Positions 47,784 through 60,036 of a stretch of 64,000 bases of DNA are shown here, in pieces. The notes under the pieces were generated by a model that did not search any database, was not told the DNA's origin, and saw only the letters and a list, made by a program, of their open reading frames with translations. Within the stretch, counting starts at the first letter, position 1; each line of letters begins with the position of its first letter. Made by a program: the position numbers and the translations under genes. Source of the stretch: Costus lasius (taxonomy: Eukaryota > Streptophyta > Magnoliopsida > Zingiberales > Costaceae); NCBI GenBank assembly GCA_027563935.2, contig CM050446.2, positions 111,208,499-111,272,498 of the forward strand. The letters are read 5' to 3'.

Positions 47784-48344
47784 TGTTAGATTTGATTTGA
47801 TTTTAATATAAAAACCCATTAAGAAGTATACCCACCAACCAGTTAACCCATTAAGGGCTTGTTTCCTTGGAGAAAAAAAGAGGGAGGAAAGAACAGAAAA
47901 CCAAATTTTGCCTCGCTTGCTTCCTTAGAGGAAAAGAGAACTAAGGTAAGGAAAACTATCACTTTTTCCCTCAAAAATATTTTTGCCCAATTTGGGAAGA
48001 AAATAGAAGGAAACTCATGTGGCACCCTTCTCCCTCTCTTTCTCCTTTGCCCCTGCTCCACCTCTCGACCCTCCTCGCTAGTGCCGCCCTCCTTCCTCCT
48101 CTACGCTGGCAAACGCATTCGCCTCCCACCTCCTCCTTGCCGATCTCGTGCCTGTTGCCACTGCACCGAGCTTGCGCCTGCCAAGCTTGCGGCTTGTCGA
48201 TCACACTTGATTCCTTTCTCTCATCATCACGTATTCTCACGTGTCTTATTTTCCTTCCATTCAACTTTATCTTTCCTTATGTTTTTCCTTCAAATGCTGT
48301 GTTAGTCTATTATTTAATGTAAAAAAATGCAATAATATGAATTC

Positions 48345-48558
48345 TAGGGTTTGTTTTCTAGGCTTCTTCTCCTGTGAATTTCACATATTTCATAGGGTTT
48401 CTCTTCTACAACAACACTTCAAGATGCAAGAAAAGAGTTATTCTTCATTATTAGGGTTTGTTTTCTAGGCTTCTTCTCCTGTGAATTTCACATATTTCAT
48501 AGGGTTTCTCTTCTACAACAACACTTCAAGATGCAAGAAAAAGAGTTATTCTTCATTA
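48345..48558 (+). repeat. 107-bp tandem duplication within the left LTR
   Basis: 'tagggtttgttttctaggct' starts at 48345 and again at 48452. The two 107-bp units are nearly identical. The right LTR has a single diverged unit, so the duplication arose after insertion. Confidence 0.85.
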
Positions 48559-48732
48559 CAATAATTCTTCTTATATTTCACATATTTACGTCGAACCACG
48601 TAATATTTGTGTGTTTTTCTTATATTATTATCATCTTAAATTGCCATATGATTTGATTTTAGTGTACAATGGTTTTTATATTATTTTTATTCAATCAAGA
48701 GTATATAAGAAACTATAGGTATCCATAATAAG

Positions 48733-48744
48733 TGGTATCAGAGC
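48733..48744 (+). other. Primer-binding site of the copia element
   Basis: 'tggtatcagagc', the standard initiator tRNA-Met PBS of plant copia elements, directly after the left LTR. Confidence 0.85.
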
Positions 48745-48771
48745 TAAATTGAGATTAGCAATGGCATCCAT

Positions 48772-49300
48772 AAGATTTGGGTAGAAGCAGTAGCAACTGC
48801 ATATCATTTGGTAAATAGATCTCCTAATACCTCTATTGATTGCAAAACTTCATAAGAGATATGGTTTGGTCATCCTACTATTTATTCTAAATTAAGAGTA
48901 TTTGGTGGTCCTACTTATGTTCATGTTAATCATGACAAGTTGGAGTCTAAATCTAATAAGAGCATAGTTAATGGTTACCCTACAGGTATTAAAGGATTTA
49001 ATATATGATATCCAGATCTAGATGTACCTAAATTAGTAATTAGTATAAATGTTATTTTTTATGAATTATCCATGTTTCAATTTAAAAGAGAGCAAAATAT
49101 AGTTTATGATACTTGTAGCTCTCATAAGAAGCTGGAATTTGAGGTAGAAAATTTAAAGTCTTCAAAAACGGATTCATAGTCTAGCCCAGTTCAGTTGTCT
49201 ACTTTAGATGAGGTAGAAGAAACTCAGCTAGAGGAGAGTACACAATTAGCAGAGTTAGAACTCATAGGTTGATTAAGAAACCCAGATGGCTTAATGAATA
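48772..49300 (+). pseudogene. Copia integrase C-terminal remnant
   Basis: Translation reads FWVEAVATAYHLVNRSPNTS, then a stop before EIWFGHPTIYSKLRVFGGPT, YVHVNHDKLESKS and GYPTGIKGFNI-stop-YPDL. This is the conserved integrase stretch 'W.EA..TA.YL.NRSP..(..)..W.G..P.YS.LR.FGC.AYVH'. The usual Cys of FGC is Gly. Gag, protease, most of integrase and RT are absent; the remnant joins almost directly to the PBS leader. Confidence 0.8.
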
Positions 49301-50088
49301 TACAGCTTATACATTAACAATAGCACAAGAAACTTATGAATTTGTGATCCTTCTTGTGCAAGTTCAAGCATTGCTTGGACTTGATTAATATTTTGTATAT
49401 TTGAGTTCATTTGGAGGTGGAGCAAGTTATTCAAATATGGTGATTAAAATTTAAGTCAAGGTGGAGATTTCTTATATTTGAGTTGATTTTAAGTTATAAA
49501 CCCATTAAGAAATATACCCACCAACCCACTAACTAGCCTATTATTTGATATAAAGAATGCAATATTATGCATTCTAGGATTTGTTTTCTAGGGTTTTCTT
49601 CTCCTTCCAATTTCACATATTTAAGAGGTTTTCTCTTCTACAACAACACTTCAAGGTGCAAGAAAGAAGTTATTTTTTCTTAAAGTAAATCTCCTCATCT
49701 TTATTTTATAATTAGAAGGTTTTGTTCTCTCAATCAAGATACAAATTTCTTTGTACATATTAAGAGAGATTATTGTCAGAGAGATATTGTTTGTTTTTTG
49801 GGTATTCATATATCATTGTACACTTCGGATTCTTCATAGTGAAATTTGTTTTATCTTCGCCCGTGGAGATTCTTCATAGTCAAACTTGTTTTATCTTTGC
49901 TCGTGGATGTAGGCTTATGGCAAACCACGTAAATATTTGTGTGTGCTTTGTCTTGTGTTTTTATCATCTTGGATTGCTATATACTTTAATTTTATGGTAC
50001 AACAATTTTTATATTACTTTTGTTCAATCAAGATTATATAAGAAACTGCAGTATCCATAACAAAGCCTCTAATAATAGAGATTTCATC

Positions 50089-50540
50089 CAAGGTTTGAAA
50101 AGTTGGTCTAGACTAATATACCGGTCTTTGCTCAGACCGGTACGTATCGATCCATACCGGATGGAATAAGTGGAACTAGGTGGGAGCAGCGAAAGAAGAA
50201 AAAGAGGAATAAAAGGAAGAAGACTCCACTCCTCTCTCATGTGTGCATTCACCTCTCAAAGCAAAAGCGTGTGCTACGTGCGGGAAGAAGAAAGAAAAAG
50301 AGGAAGAAAAAGAAGAGAAAAAAAAGAGGAGGTAGAAGAAGAAGAGGCAAGTATCGCTTGCTTCCACCACTCTACTCGCGTCCGTGTCCATAGTAGTCCG
50401 TGTTCTGCTAGTACCACTCCTCTTATCCTTCCTTTTCTATTGCTCCGCTTAGTTCTGCCTATGCGCGCGTGTACTAGTCCCTATTCGAACCAGTACAAAC
50501 CAGCCGTATTGCTCAGTATGGACCAAGTTTTAATTCCTTG
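50089..50540. mobile_element. hAT-type MITE, 'CAAGG' family
   Basis: 452 bp. Ends 'caaggtttgaaaagttggtc' and 'accaagttttaattccttg' are inverted copies. Flanking 8-mers ATTTCATC and GTTTCATC match at 7 of 8. The interior has 'ggtacgtatcgatccatacc' near the left and 'cagtacaaacc'-like sequence near the right, plus a purine-rich run (50270-50345). It is related to the element at 59650. Confidence 0.7.
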
Positions 50541-50922
50541 GTTTCATCTACTATGTAATTTGATGAAATTTATTCTCCTATATCATTATAATTCTCATCC
50601 ATATTTATCTTCTCTTCTTTTCTCATAATGTTAGCATGAGATGGTTCATTGTGTATACGCTTTTACCATATAGTCATCCAATAAATAATGAATTAGATGA
50701 TGACTTGGCCAATAATAGCTTGGAATGATGACACGGCAAATTAATGACACTAAATTAGAATTAATTGATTATAAATCTCATGCCAAACATATTAAATTAT
50801 GGCTGTAATTAGATGATCAAGGCTATGAAGTTAAATTCATGGCAAGAATTATTGACTAAGTAAAAATTAGTAAGGTCAAAGCCTAATTACTAACTCGTGT
50901 TGTGCTCCTACATCTTCATTAG

Positions 50923-51128
50923 TTATGCACAAGGTCTGAAGCCTTCGTTCAACAATACTGTCTTAATCTTTTTGCCCCTTTCTCTACACTGGCTGCAGCA
51001 ATACTTGTGATACGATGGATGAATCTCTAACAAACTGCATTCCCTATAATCTCCTCTTATAAACAGAACACCACAGTCAGTCCTGGTCTCCTTGATGATA
51101 TCAACAACTGCATCTCCCTTTTCGGTAT
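50923..51128 (-). other. Possible terminal exon on the minus strand
   Basis: After an acceptor 'tattagcgcag' (ending at 51129) a 68-codon frame is open to a TAA at 50923-50925. It contains KGDAVVDIIKETRTDCGVLF and a Cys-rich piece HKYCCSQC. The composition looks like protein, but an opening of this length can arise by chance. It could be the last exon of the gene whose first exon is at 52351-52581. No family was recognised. Confidence 0.3.
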
Positions 51129-52350
51129 CTGCGCTAATACCAAACTAGAAGACCTATGACATTTGAATCCAATTTTCCATATCCTTTCATCATAGATCCT
51201 CCTAGCCAGAGGAATCATAGAACATAGCTATCGGCACCGAGATTCATCATTGACGTTGAGCATTCTTCTCATAGCTGAGTGCTACCAAAATCAGAAGGGT
51301 TTGATTCCTCCCTTGGTCTTTTCATTAGTAGGTTCATACATCTTCAACGACCCTTATCTAATCAGATTCTCTCAACAATCTGCATTTCAAGAACGAATCC
51401 TACTCTGATTAAATTCTAAATTTAATTCTTAGAAACTATATGTTCATTATATTAGACAACGTTATGGAGATTTGCCTCACTTAAGTATCATGAGATACAA
51501 AGAGAGTGTAAAATGGTTCAAGAAAATTCAGAATCGGTCAAGTTCTTCTAAGGTTTGCTTGTGCTAATTATGAATTCAAAAGTTTGCTTACTATGGTTTG
51601 ACTAGTGTGATAGCCTGCCTGACTGGGCATTGCTTTACTATAGTAGATCCATATTGCACAAATTTGTGCTTGTTTTAAGCCAAACATGTGCTTTAATTTG
51701 TTCATACATGAAAGTGTTATTTTAGGATCGATCAAGAATCTCAATCTTATTTCAGCTATCTTGCCAAAATTGGCATAGTTTCAACCAAGATAATTGAAGA
51801 AGAATCATTCGATCAGAAACAAAAAAATTGAATAATTGACATACAAAATAAACGAGAGTGCTACTACTGAACAATCCAACTAATTTCAACATACTAACTG
51901 ATTCAGAATAAGATAAAAATCCGAAAGAGAAGTAGAGTGGAAGGTCCAATTCATTACAGCATGCGTACTACCAAAATGATTTAGTAAACAGTAAATGTAG
52001 ATGAAAAACAATTAGGTATTTTCTTGTTGATCATCTTTTCTTCGTACATACTAAAACATTATAATTGTGCTAGAATTGTGGGCTCATCAATACCATCTAA
52101 AAAATTAATGTTCGAATGTTTGAGTATTAGTTTCAGGTGATTCTTGAGTAAGAAAGCCAATAACTATTGAATGAAAGACCTTTGAGTGAGCTCTTACCGT
52201 CGAAAAGACACCAAAATTCATTGACAAAAAACTAAATAATCAGACATTAGCAGATGTTAAGGTGGACATTGCAAAACATGCCCAAAGAATCATTATCCAT
52301 GATCAAACATAACGAATCGATTTCCAAAAGAGGAGGTAAATGCAGAACAA

Positions 52351-52581
52351 TTACGTAAAGTGAAATGGATGCAGAAGAAGGCAAGGATCAGATCCGAACT
52401 TGGAAGATGAAAGGAGCACGATATCTGATCCAAGGGACAAGAAAGCCGGGTCGGCGAAGAAGCCGCCGAGGCGAATGGCCTGCGCATGGTTCCCTTCCTC
52501 GAGCAGCTCGTCGAGGAGCTTAGGGGCGACGTTGATCGTGCTCGGAAAAAGAAAAGAAGGCATCACATATGGATCGGCCAC
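52351..52581 (-). CDS. First exon of an unrecognised gene (partial)
   Basis: From the ATG at 52581: MADPYVMPSFLFPSTINVAP, KLLDELLEEGNHAQAIRLGG, FFADPAFLSLGSDIVLLSSS, KFGSDPCLL. The stretch VAPKLLDELLEEGNHAQAIRLGGFF is amphipathic, helical and GC-rich in a very AT-rich setting, as a real 5' exon would be. The frame closes at 52351, but a donor-like 'ac|gtaatt' just before the stop would let it continue. I do not recognise the family. Downstream exons are not certain; 51130-52350 otherwise shows nothing coding. It may be a gene whose other exons are short, or a broken copy. Confidence 0.5.
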   Translation of the reverse strand: MADPYVMPSFLFPSTINVAPKLLDELLEEGNHAQAIRLGGFFADPAFLSLGSDIVLLSSSKFGSDPCLLLHPFHFT

Positions 52582-52599
52582 AGAATGGGCCGTGGGCTT

Positions 52600-54201
52600 C
52601 TGCTAAAGAATGATCCACACATATTTTGATTAAAATAAGAAAAAAAATATTTTATTTGATTTTGATGAGTTGACCAACCCTAACACCACCACTCGTATAT
52701 TTTTAGTAAAGGTCAATGATACGCACATGCATACTACATTTTTCCCTCCAGGTAAGAATAATAATAGTACTCCAACCACTTAGACTTAGCTGGTGAGAGT
52801 TCACTATTCTAAGAGATTTCTTTCCTATTTTTTGACCGCACTTCCTTTCTTCCATACGCTTCTTAATTAGACGCCAACTGCCCACCAGCTAATTGTCATA
52901 GTATAATTAGAAACCACTTCTCCACCTCTCACTATTTCAAAACACGCAAATTTGCTAACAGACAAAAACACTCCCCATTGAGCACCGCTCTTTCCTCATT
53001 ACCCTCACTCCCACATTTGAATTTGCCAGCAGCGCTGTCTTTCTTCATTAACTCTTGAATTTTCTTTTTTTGCTTTATGTTTCTAGTGATAAATACTAAA
53101 AAAAAAATGTTTTTTATATTTTAATTGACTCGAGTTTTTAATTATATTTTATAATTTTTTTAAAAAAAGGGCGCCGACATTTTAGAGCCGACAAGGACGA
53201 CATCTCACCGGCACAGGCGCACAGCGCAAACAAACTGAAATCTTCCTAAAAAAGGGAGAGGCGTGAGCGAGTTGTCAATCCCACAATTAGATATTTAAAT
53301 CAGCGTGTTATTATGCCATGAGTTAAATGAGAGTCTTGGTCAACTTCTGGCGTTGTTAGGGTTGCAAAATTTCATTTATAATTAACGCGAGGGGATGGTT
53401 AGGTTAGAGAGTGATAATACGAGGAGTCAGTTATATTAAGTGGTCCCCGCACGAGAATTCGAGCGCCCGACTAGCTAGGGGCTTTTTTAATCACTTAAAT
53501 TCGAACCAAACCGAACCACACCGGTTCAACATGAATCAGAATTTAAAACTTTTTTTTTAAAAAAAAGAAAAACTAAATTTGATCGAACTCTTCAAAATAC
53601 GAAAAAAAAGAGTTGTTTAGATGGTTTATTAATTAATCTGTGAATGAAATCAGTCGAAAGAAGCTTCCTTTCAGATTATAGTAAACAGAGGAATTATAAT
53701 ATTTCATGCCTTCACATGCTGGCTGCACCGTCATACATACATTCATGCACACTGCTAGTACCTCCACCACATGCGTGAAACCAGATGCATTCTTCAAAGC
53801 TCCTCAAGTCAACGCACCTGCCTCCCCCCGTTAATGTCGCTTCCCCCGCAAAATATCAGATCTCACTCTCATACTTCTCCGGTTTATAGTCTAATTAGTG
53901 TGTAATTTTCAAGGGTTTTGGGGGGATGTAAAGGACAATTCAAAGGGATGGAGATATTTAGAAGAACAAACCCCCCTCTTCCTCGTCAAAGTCAACCAGC
54001 TCCTTCCCTTCCACCACGCCAGCCCATAATCCTCTGCAAACGGCAATGGAAAAGAACAGCGGAACAACTCATTTAGAATAATCAAGCTTTTGGGGTTCTG
54101 CAGAGGCCTTTTCTTATAGATTTGATCGATCGGTGCCTGGCGGATACATATCGCACTTCTTGCCGCGGTTGCGGGGCTGTTCGATTGCCTTGAGCGGCAA
54201 G
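52600..54201 (+). promoter_or_regulatory. Upstream region and leader of the endoglucanase gene
   Basis: AT-rich spacer with short GC-rich patches (53170-53280). Near 54043 an ATG opens a 12-codon upstream frame (MEKNSGTTHLE) that ends before the main start. No other gene or repeat was identified. Confidence 0.4.
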
Positions 54202-56402
54202 ATGCAGTCGATGAACCACTGGGGCGGGTCCTTCGAGATCGCGGTGACGGACGATGAGCAGAGCCGCAACCTGGACCTCGACCGAGCGGCGTTGTCGCGG
54301 CAGCATCTGGATGAGACGCAGCAGAGCTGGCTGCTCGGCCCGCAGGAGACCAAGAAGAAGGACAAGTACGTTGACCTCGGGTGCGTCGTCGTCAAGCGCA
54401 AGCTCCTCAAGTGGATCTTCTACACCATACTCATCGCCTTCGTCGTCATCGGCGTCCCCATCATCATCGCCAAGTCCATCCCCAAGCACAGGAAGGCCCC
54501 CCCGCCGCCCGACCAGTACACCGAAGCCCTCCACAAGGCTCTCATGTTCTTCAACGCGCAAAAATGTACACCCGCAGTTAGATTCTCTTCCGTGCTCTGT
54601 TCTTAATTGCTCAGTTTACTAATTCCCCTGTTTCTACCAATGGATCAGCGGGGCGCTTGCCCAAGAACAATGGCGTGCCGTGGCGCGGGAACTCCGGCCT
54701 CAGCGACGGCTCGACGACCCAAGTGAAGGGCGGGCTAGTCGGCGGGTACTACGACGCCGGCGACAACATAAAGTTCCACTTCCCTATGGCTTTCTCCATG
54801 ACGATGCTGAGTTGGTCGGTGATCGAGTACAGCGACAAGTACAAGGACATCGGGGAGTACGATCACGTTCGAGATCTCATCAAATGGGGCACTGACTACC
54901 TGCTCCAGACTTTCAATTCTTCCGCCACCACCATCAGCACCTTGTACGCCCAGGTAAATCATGGAATTAATCTCTTTATCAGATCCAGATGGAGAGATTT
55001 GTAGTAGCAACAGGCGCATGATCATAATGTTCAGGTTGGCACCGCCTCAACCTCAAACACCTCAACGACACCCGACGACCACTACTGCTGGATGCGGCCG
55101 GAGGACATGGACTACACGCGGCCGGCCATCCCGGTTAGCAGCGCCCCCGACCTGGGCGGCGAGATGGCCGCTGCGCTCGCCTCCGCCTCCATCGTCTTCC
55201 GCGACGACGCGGCCTACTCCGCGCGGCTCCTCAAGGGGGCGGCGACGGTGTACAAGTTCGCGCGCGATCCCGGCCACCGCACCATGTACAGCAAATCCGA
55301 CCCATCAATCGCGGCCTTCTACAACTCGACAGGCTACTGGGACGAGTACATGTGGAGCGCGGCGTGGATGTTCTACGCCAGCGGGAACAACAGCTACATC
55401 GAGTTCGCGACGGACCCGCGGCTGCCCAAGAACGCCATGGCCTTCATGAACATCCCCGACCTCGGGGTGTTCAGTTGGGACAACAAGCTCCCCGGCGCCG
55501 ACCTGCTGCTCACCAGGCTGAGGCTCTTCCTCAACCCCGGCTACCCCTACGAGGAGAGCCTCAGCGGCTACCACAACGCCACCGGCCTCAACGTTTGTAT
55601 GCAGCTGCACAAGTACAACGTTTTCAACTACACGCCAGGTCTGTACGAGCATCTCCTCTTCCTGCTGAATTGCTTCTGATCATCATTCCTCACTCCCAAA
55701 TCTTTGGAGAAAGAAATTTACGTTGCTGGATCGTGGTTGATGCAGGTGGAATGGTCCAACTAAACCATGGCCGACTTCAGCCCTTGCAATATGTTGTCAA
55801 CGCCGCCTTCCTTGCCTCTCTGTACGCCGATTACTTGGAAGCGGCCAACGTTCCCGGATACTATTGCGGCCCCGACTACTATTCCTCCGACAGCCTCCGG
55901 GCCTTCGCCAAATCTCAGGTCAACTAGCTACTTCTTCTTCTTCGAGGAAGCAACCTCGATCGGCAATGGATGGATAATTATATATTCGTATGTGCAGGTG
56001 AACTACGTGTTAGGTGACAACCCGCTGAAGATGAGCTACCTGGTGGGGTACGGGCAGAAGTACCCGATGCACGTCCACCACCGCGGCGCCTCCATCCCGA
56101 ACAACGGCGTCAAGTACTCGTGCACTGGCGGCTTCAAGTGGCGGGACGCCAAGACGGACAACCCCAACACCATCGTCGGCGCCATGGTTGGTGGGCCCGA
56201 CCGGTACGACCACTTCAGCGACGTCCGGACGAACTACAGTTTCACGGAACCGACGATGGCAGGGAACGCGGGCCTCGTCGCGGCGCTGGTGTCGCTGACG
56301 GGCACCACCGCCAGCACTGGCGTCGACAAGAACACCATCTTCTCCGCCGTGCCGCCGCTGTACCCTGGGTCGCCGCCGCCCCCGGCGCCGTGGAGGCCAT
56401 GA
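54202..56402 (+). CDS. KORRIGAN-type membrane endo-1,4-beta-glucanase (GH9A, 5 exons)
   Basis: Exons are 54202-54565, 54649-54953, 55035-55638, 55746-55918 and 55998-56402. All junctions are GT-AG and in frame, giving 616 aa. The start MQSMNHWGG aligns its Trp7 with that of KORRIGAN proteins. The cytosolic tail has the sorting motifs LL (44-45) and YVDL (56-59), and a single membrane anchor lies at about 70-91. The GH9 domain has GGYYDAGD (Asp157/Asp160), the His motif [10 protein letters not shown] (507-516) and the signature [20 protein letters not shown] (555-574) with Asp557 and the acid Glu566. It has several N-glycosylation sites and a Pro-rich end ([12 protein letters not shown]). KORRIGANs act with cellulose synthase at the plasma membrane and in the Golgi. 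The tail, with [20 protein letters not shown], is more divergent than the main KOR1 isoform, so a KOR2/3-like paralogue is likely. Confidence 0.94.
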
Positions 56403-57319
56403 AAATCGGGCTGTTGTTGCTGTTCTTGATCGATTCGTTCATTGTGTTTTGAATTTGTGTACAAAATTGCTACATTTCGAGGTTGATTTCCAGCCTGCAA
56501 TTTAGTTTCGATCATGTGGGCAATAAATTGAGTTGTAATCTGTAGCACATGAGAGGATGCCAAATCGAGAAACACAAATATTTAATATTTCAATGCACAG
56601 TATCCAGAATTCAAGATTAAAATATAATTAATCCCTTGAACTACAAATTTCTTCCTGAAATTAGAATTAAACTACAGAAATAAATTTTATAAAAAAATTT
56701 CTTTACGTTTTATTTTTTTTTCATATATAACAACAATTCACGTGGACATGAGAGTTTTTAAATCCGGCTCGGATGGACCATGGAAGACCGAACCGAACCG
56801 GTCCAGAAATTTGGATGTTCGGTCCAATCGTTGGATCTATATTTAAAGGCAACTGAGAAGGCAAGACTCAGGTTGGAAGGGATCTGATTCAATCGCGCCA
56901 TGGATTTGGCCCCTCCTTCGTCGGCTAAAAACAGTAAAAAACTCGCGCGGTCGGTTAAACGCTGGCGAAATTTTGATGCCGACAGCCTTTGGAAATCGGG
57001 AGCAGTGCGAGTGCGAGCGAGATCTCGAAATATCTTATTCTTTTCCCGCGGATTTAATCCGTTTCTATTGCATTCTTCTCGTTTATTTTCTTATGGTAAA
57101 TCCATCTTTCTAGGGCATTCTTTTCGCTTCCTGCATTATTTTCCTCACCTTCTGGAGTTTGAATTTGGATCACTAGTTTAAATTATTTCAAAAAAATTGT
57201 ATAATATAGTATATAATTATATTCGTCTAGTCTCTTTGGTTTATCCAGATCTGCAGTTATTGGAGTCTGGACTCTGGAGGAGTCGAGTGGCTGGAGGATA
57301 GTTATCTCTTTTCAACTCG
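56403..57319 (+). other. 3' region of the endoglucanase gene and upstream region of the V-ATPase H pseudogene
   Basis: 3' UTR to about 56600, then AT-rich spacer. From 56850 the sequence becomes leader-like. A 93-codon frame from 56900 has no protein-like conservation and is not reported as a gene. Confidence 0.4.
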
Positions 57320-58093
57320 ATGGGTCGGTCGGAGATCACCACGGAAGAGGTTGGTCGATTCATTACAAGTTGGTTGTGTTTTTGCATGCCTAGTCTTTCT
57401 TTAGCATTTTCATTGATGTGTAAATTTGAGGTTGTTTATTACTTGTGTGAGTGGGATACTCGAGTTCCGTTCTTGATTGGTGCTGATCGTGGTTTTTAAA
57501 TGTATTTGTTTGGTCTACCATCTGAGCAGCAGTAATGAAAAAAAAAATGATACTTTAAAGAGAGAAAAAAATGGTGTTAGTTCAGTTTCTTGCCAAATGA
57601 CTGGTATTTAGTTTTCCTTGAAGTTGTGTAAGATCCTAGAACAATGGTTTTGCATTAACGACCGTAGATTAAGAGTAATGTAGCTTTTTTTTTTTTCTAA
57701 CGACATCTAATGTATTTCATTTTTGGAGCTCCGAACTATAATTGTGGCAATATAATAGATAGATGAAGTTGTGGTTGAAAATGATTATAGCATATGGCTA
57801 CTCACTTTTCATAACACCAGCTAGATGGAAGATAAAGTTCTAATAAAAAAACAGGCTAATTCTAGGAGGATAATAGAACTATGAGTGTATGTATAAAGAA
57901 AAGGATAATGAAAAGAGAACTTCTATGTTAGTATGTTACAAATTGAAGGAGCACTGCTGCCTATAACGATACACAATGTAATGTCTGCCAACAGTGGCAT
58001 TGACCAGCTTTAGGAATACCTTCTGCTGACAAACATGCTGAGTATATCAAAAACTCATAATAGCTAACACCAACGATAAGCCTATCTTTGTAC

Positions 58094-58850
58094 CAATGTT
58101 GTCAAAAATGCGTAGCAAATCATTCCAAATTGAATGTAAGATCTCAAATTTGGGAAAATCTTACGATCCTATGATCCGGGTCTTAGGATCAGATAGGATC
58201 GTACGATTCCATTAATCCTACTCGATCCTAAGTTAATAAGTAAAATAAGTTTAGATTTGATTATTATTATACCAAAAATTAATAATCTAATATGACAAAA
58301 ATCTTAAATTGATATATAATGCAATTTCTTATCTTTAATTGCCATCATTTGCTTTTTCTTTGACAAACATTTATTAACTTAAGCTTGTTATCGTCTACAA
58401 CTATATTTGTCTACTTTAATTATTTATTAGAATCAACTTTGTAATCTTGATCATTGTCATTTTTATTATCATTACCGTATATACTTTTATCTTCATCATT
58501 TTCTATGCTTTTATGTTATTGTCTTCATTTCATGCCTTTGCTGTTACTAGTTTCCTTGTACACTTAAGTTGCATCCCTCTTCTATTAACTTATTTTCATC
58601 ACTATCACCTAACAAATACAAATATTCAATTTCATAGTTTTACACTATATATATATACACACACACACATAGATATATATTAATTTTTTATTACTTATTA
58701 GAATATTTATCATACTCTTAAGTCTAATTAGATGAATATATTTTAAAAAATTATATATTTTAGGTGATTTAGTAGGATCTTATGATCTTACAATTTGATC
58801 CTATAAAGCCTTCAACATTCTTATGTAGGATCTCAATCTTGGCAACCTTG
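58094..58850. mobile_element. hAT-type MITE in pseudogene intron 1
   Basis: Ends 'caatgttgtcaaaaatg' and 'atcttggcaaccttg' are imperfect inverted repeats. 'gatcctatgatccgg', 'taggatc' and 'gatcctat' repeats lie near both ends. Flanking 8-mers CTTTGTAC and TCTTGTAT are only partly alike. The centre is AT-rich. Confidence 0.6.
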
Positions 58851-59649
58851 TCTTGTATGTGATTGATTGTGCAAAACCAGTTTTTGATTGAAAAAACAAG
58901 TATAAGGGTAAACAGTGAGTAATTAACATCTCACTCAATGTCATGTTATCAGATGAGTCTGCCTTTAGCATCTCTAAGTTCGTTTCATTGAAGTCTTTGT
59001 TTGCCTAATGCTTTCAAATTATGGCTAAGAATTAGCTTGAATTATTAATTGCATTTGTCGAAGTTAGGATTTAACCATCTTTAATAGGCTTGAATTTTAT
59101 TAGATCTATGTTGGAACTTCTTGCGTTTAGAGATAATAAGTATGTTGAAAACTGATTATTATCATTTTGTTTACATCTTTTTTGTTATTAAGGTTCTCAA
59201 GGTAGACATACCATGAGAAACGTACATGTCGACAAAACTTATTACAGGAACAGATCTTCAGCTATTAAGGCGCTATGATAAAAAATCTGATAGCCAAAAA
59301 GCTGCTTCGCTTGATGATGTACGTATCATTAATGTTTCTCATTAAGCATTAATGGTATCACATTTTATTTTGTATGAAAGTGTGATGTTTTACTTTTACT
59401 AACATTTGTTCTGTTTAAGCTTTCAAGTTTGCATTTTTTTTTTGTTCAAATGATAGTTTGTTGTGTTTAAGCTTTCAAGTTTTCTTTTTTATTCAGATAA
59501 TAATACTTCTTATGGTTGTTTTTCTTCTTTTCAAGTCAGACGCTGACCGCTTATAGCATGTATGAAATAGTGAAAAAATCTGACCAAATTTCTGTAAGGA
59601 CAAGGATACATGATGTACTTGATACAAGACGATAGATAAGATACTGGAG

Positions 59650-60028
59650 CAAGGATATGAAAACCGGTCCGGTATCGACCGGTTTGTACCGGTTCGGTGA
59701 GGGACCGGTCTCGGACCCATACAAAACCGGCGGTATTTTAAAAAAATTAATATTTTATTTCGGTACCGGTACGTACCGACCGGTTTTTATCAAAACCGGT
59801 CGGTTTGTATCGGTTTTGATTAAAAAATTATTACTTTTCAGTGCGGTATCGGTACGGTACTGGTACAGTACCGGTACGGTACCGGTACAATTAAAAAAAT
59901 TTAAATTAAAATTAGGTTTTTTTCTGGTTTACCGCTGGTACTATACCGGTACCATACCGGTACCAGTCGGTACATACCGGTCCGAGGAGACATCAGACTG
60001 GTACACCGGATCGGTTTTTCAATCCTTG
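59650..60028. mobile_element. hAT-type MITE, 'CAAGG' family, rich in ggtaccggtacc
   Basis: 379 bp with the perfect target duplication TACTGGAG (59642-59649, 60029-60036). Ends 'caaggatatgaaaaccggtc' and 'gatcggtttttcaatccttg' are inverted repeats. The interior is a mosaic of 'accggt', 'ggtaccggtac' and 'cggtacg' units on both strands. It lies in an intron of the VHA-H pseudogene. Confidence 0.9.
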
Positions 60029-60036
60029 TACTGGAG

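Larger units (their letters stand above)
47784..50062 (+). mobile_element. Internally deleted Ty1/copia element
   Basis: LTRs at 47784-48730 and about 49470-50062 share 'aaacccattaagaa', 'acccaccaacc', 'ttctacaacaacacttcaag', 'accacgtaa' and the end 'agaaact..agtatccataa'. PBS 'tggtatcagagc' follows the left LTR at 48733-48744. The interior holds only the end of integrase and a short tail. The left LTR is enlarged by an insert (about 47850-48300) and a tandem duplication. Confidence 0.8.

Noticed and set aside
54082..55652. Minus-strand frames opposite the endoglucanase gene
   Set aside because: They are shadows of the GC-rich coding exons.
56900..57181. 93-codon frame starting MDLAPPSSAK
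   Set aside because: No conservation-like features; it probably lies in the promoter/leader of the VHA-H copy. The true start MGRSEITTEE joins the next exon in phase.
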